This document shows, in pieces, positions 6,698 through 7,329 of a stretch of 7,329 nucleotides of DNA. Position numbers and translations under genes: made by a program. The notes below the pieces were generated by a model, which saw only the letters and a program-made list of their open reading frames with translations, did not search any database and was not told where the DNA came from. Location of the stretch: the NCBI GenBank assembly GCA_945900935.1, contig CAMDKT010000302.1, forward strand, positions 1 through 7,329, written 5' to 3'. The DNA is from Candidatus Sulfopaludibacter sp. SbA3 (GTDB lineage Bacteria > Acidobacteriota > Terriglobia > Bryobacterales > Bryobacteraceae). How positions within the stretch are numbered: the first letter of the stretch is position 1; every line of letters starts with the position of its first letter.

Positions 6698-7329
6698 ATG
6701 AACCGGCGTGTGTTCTTGTTTGGCGGCGTGGGTGCGATTTCCCGGCCGATGGTGAAATTGACATCGGCGGAGTTGTGGCCGGTGAGGGCGACGCCGCGGA
6801 CGGTTTGGCTTATTATTCGGCTCCGGTCGGACGCGGGAGTGGATGGGCTGGGGGAGGCGTCGGACGCATTTGGGATTTACGCGACGACGGCGGAGAATGT
6901 GGCGGCGATGCGGGTGGAGATGGCGCGGCAGTTTGCGGTGCTCGCGGGGCGATCTCCGTTTGACGTCGAGTATTTCCGCCAAACGGCGCGGCTGGGGAGT
7001 CTGTTAGCGAGGACTGTGCATTCGGCGCTGGAACAGGCGATGTGGGACATGGCGGGGAAGGTGTTGGATGTGCCGGTCTATTCCCTGCTGGGCGGGAAGA
7101 CGAGGGACATGTTGCCGGTGTACGCGAACATCAACCGGGCGGCGACGCCAAGGACGCCGGAGGGATTTGCGGCGACGGCGAAGCGGGCGGTGGCGGATGG
7201 TTTCCGGGCGCTGAAACTTGCGCCTTGGGATAATTTTGTGGATTCCGAAGCGTTTGTTGAAAAGGGAATTGAGTGCCTGTTCGCCGTGCGCGAGGCCGTG
7301 GGTTCCGGCGTGCGGGTAATGACGGATTG
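6698..7329 (+). CDS. Mandelate racemase / muconate lactonizing enzyme family protein (enolase superfamily), N-terminal part
   Basis: The frame from ATG 6698 stays open to the window end (210 full codons, 3' partial). After about 18 residues comes the capping domain typical of the family (KLTSAELWPVR, WLIIRLRSDAG, GLGEAS). The start of the barrel follows: SALEQAMWDMAGK, LDVPVYSLLGG, LPVYANINR, and FRALKLAPWD with Lys173 at the catalytic-lysine strand. The last full codons are VMTD followed by TG, the place where the first metal-binding Asp sits (often Asp-Cys-His or Asp-x-Asn in relatives). Sugar-acid dehydratases and racemases are the usual functions; the substrate cannot be named from this part. 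The N-terminus MNRRVFLFGG looks like a short twin-arginine signal. A cytosolic start at ATG 6749 (MVKLTSAEL) is the alternative. GAGG at 6681-6684, 13 bases upstream, is a possible ribosome site for the first start. Very rich in GCG, CGG and GTG codons. Confidence 0.88.
   Translation, partial: MNRRVFLFGGVGAISRPMVKLTSAELWPVRATPRTVWLIIRLRSDAGVDGLGEASDAFGIYATTAENVAAMRVEMARQFAVLAGRSPFDVEYFRQTARLGSLLARTVHSALEQAMWDMAGKVLDVPVYSLLGGKTRDMLPVYANINRAATPRTPEGFAATAKRAVADGFRALKLAPWDNFVDSEAFVEKGIECLFAVREAVGSGVRVMTD

Noticed and set aside
6463..6963. Plus-strand frame across the pgm / enolase-superfamily junction
   Set aside because: It overlaps the real starts of both genes, is Gly/Asp-rich and matches nothing; the true frame from 6698 has clear family motifs.

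Overview
The window looks like a chromosomal segment from an acidobacterium of the Solibacter/Bryobacter group (Acidobacteriota, Bryobacterales). The strongest pointer is the secreted protein at 2427-4397, which carries DUF5666 repeats followed by a C-terminal region of the TIGR03437 kind, a paralogous family first described in Solibacter. A Ser/Thr kinase beginning MTGQTIA and a high GC content fit the same assignment. No tRNA, rRNA, CRISPR array, insertion sequence or phage gene was seen.

Left part, plus strand (1-2161): the C-terminal half of an MFS transporter of the anion:cation symporter type is followed after 3 bp by a Rossmann-fold dehydrogenase of the phosphogluconate dehydrogenase / D-apionate oxidoisomerase (ApnO-like) family. 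That gene overlaps by ATGA with a cyclic-nucleotide-binding + DUF294-type protein. The first two probably form a sugar-acid uptake and oxidation unit. The third gene is broken: it has a one-base frameshift in a T run, an in-frame TGA where the family has Trp, a probable internal deletion and a lost C-terminus.

Centre (2162-5083): a 265-bp convergent intergenic stretch holds two perfect 8-bp hairpins. Then, on the minus strand, comes the secreted five-repeat DUF5666/TIGR03437 protein. Upstream of it is a Ser/Thr protein kinase remnant. It still shows VALK, HRDIKGEN, DFG and the subdomain XI helix, but the P-loop and activation segment are gone and its pieces lie in different frames.

Right part (5101-7329): an intact phosphoglucomutase (pgm, minus strand) is divergent from an enolase-superfamily (mandelate racemase/muconate lactonizing) gene that runs off the window. 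Their start codons are only 10 bp apart. The enolase-superfamily protein starts with a short twin-arginine-like stretch. Its family is rich in sugar-acid dehydratases, so it may belong functionally with the transporter/dehydrogenase pair at the left end.

I do not see a clearly new defence, mobile or RNA system. The points most worth checking are the two decayed signalling genes about 2.3 kb apart, the Cys-paired bead-like DUF5666 protein, and the very tight divergent start region.
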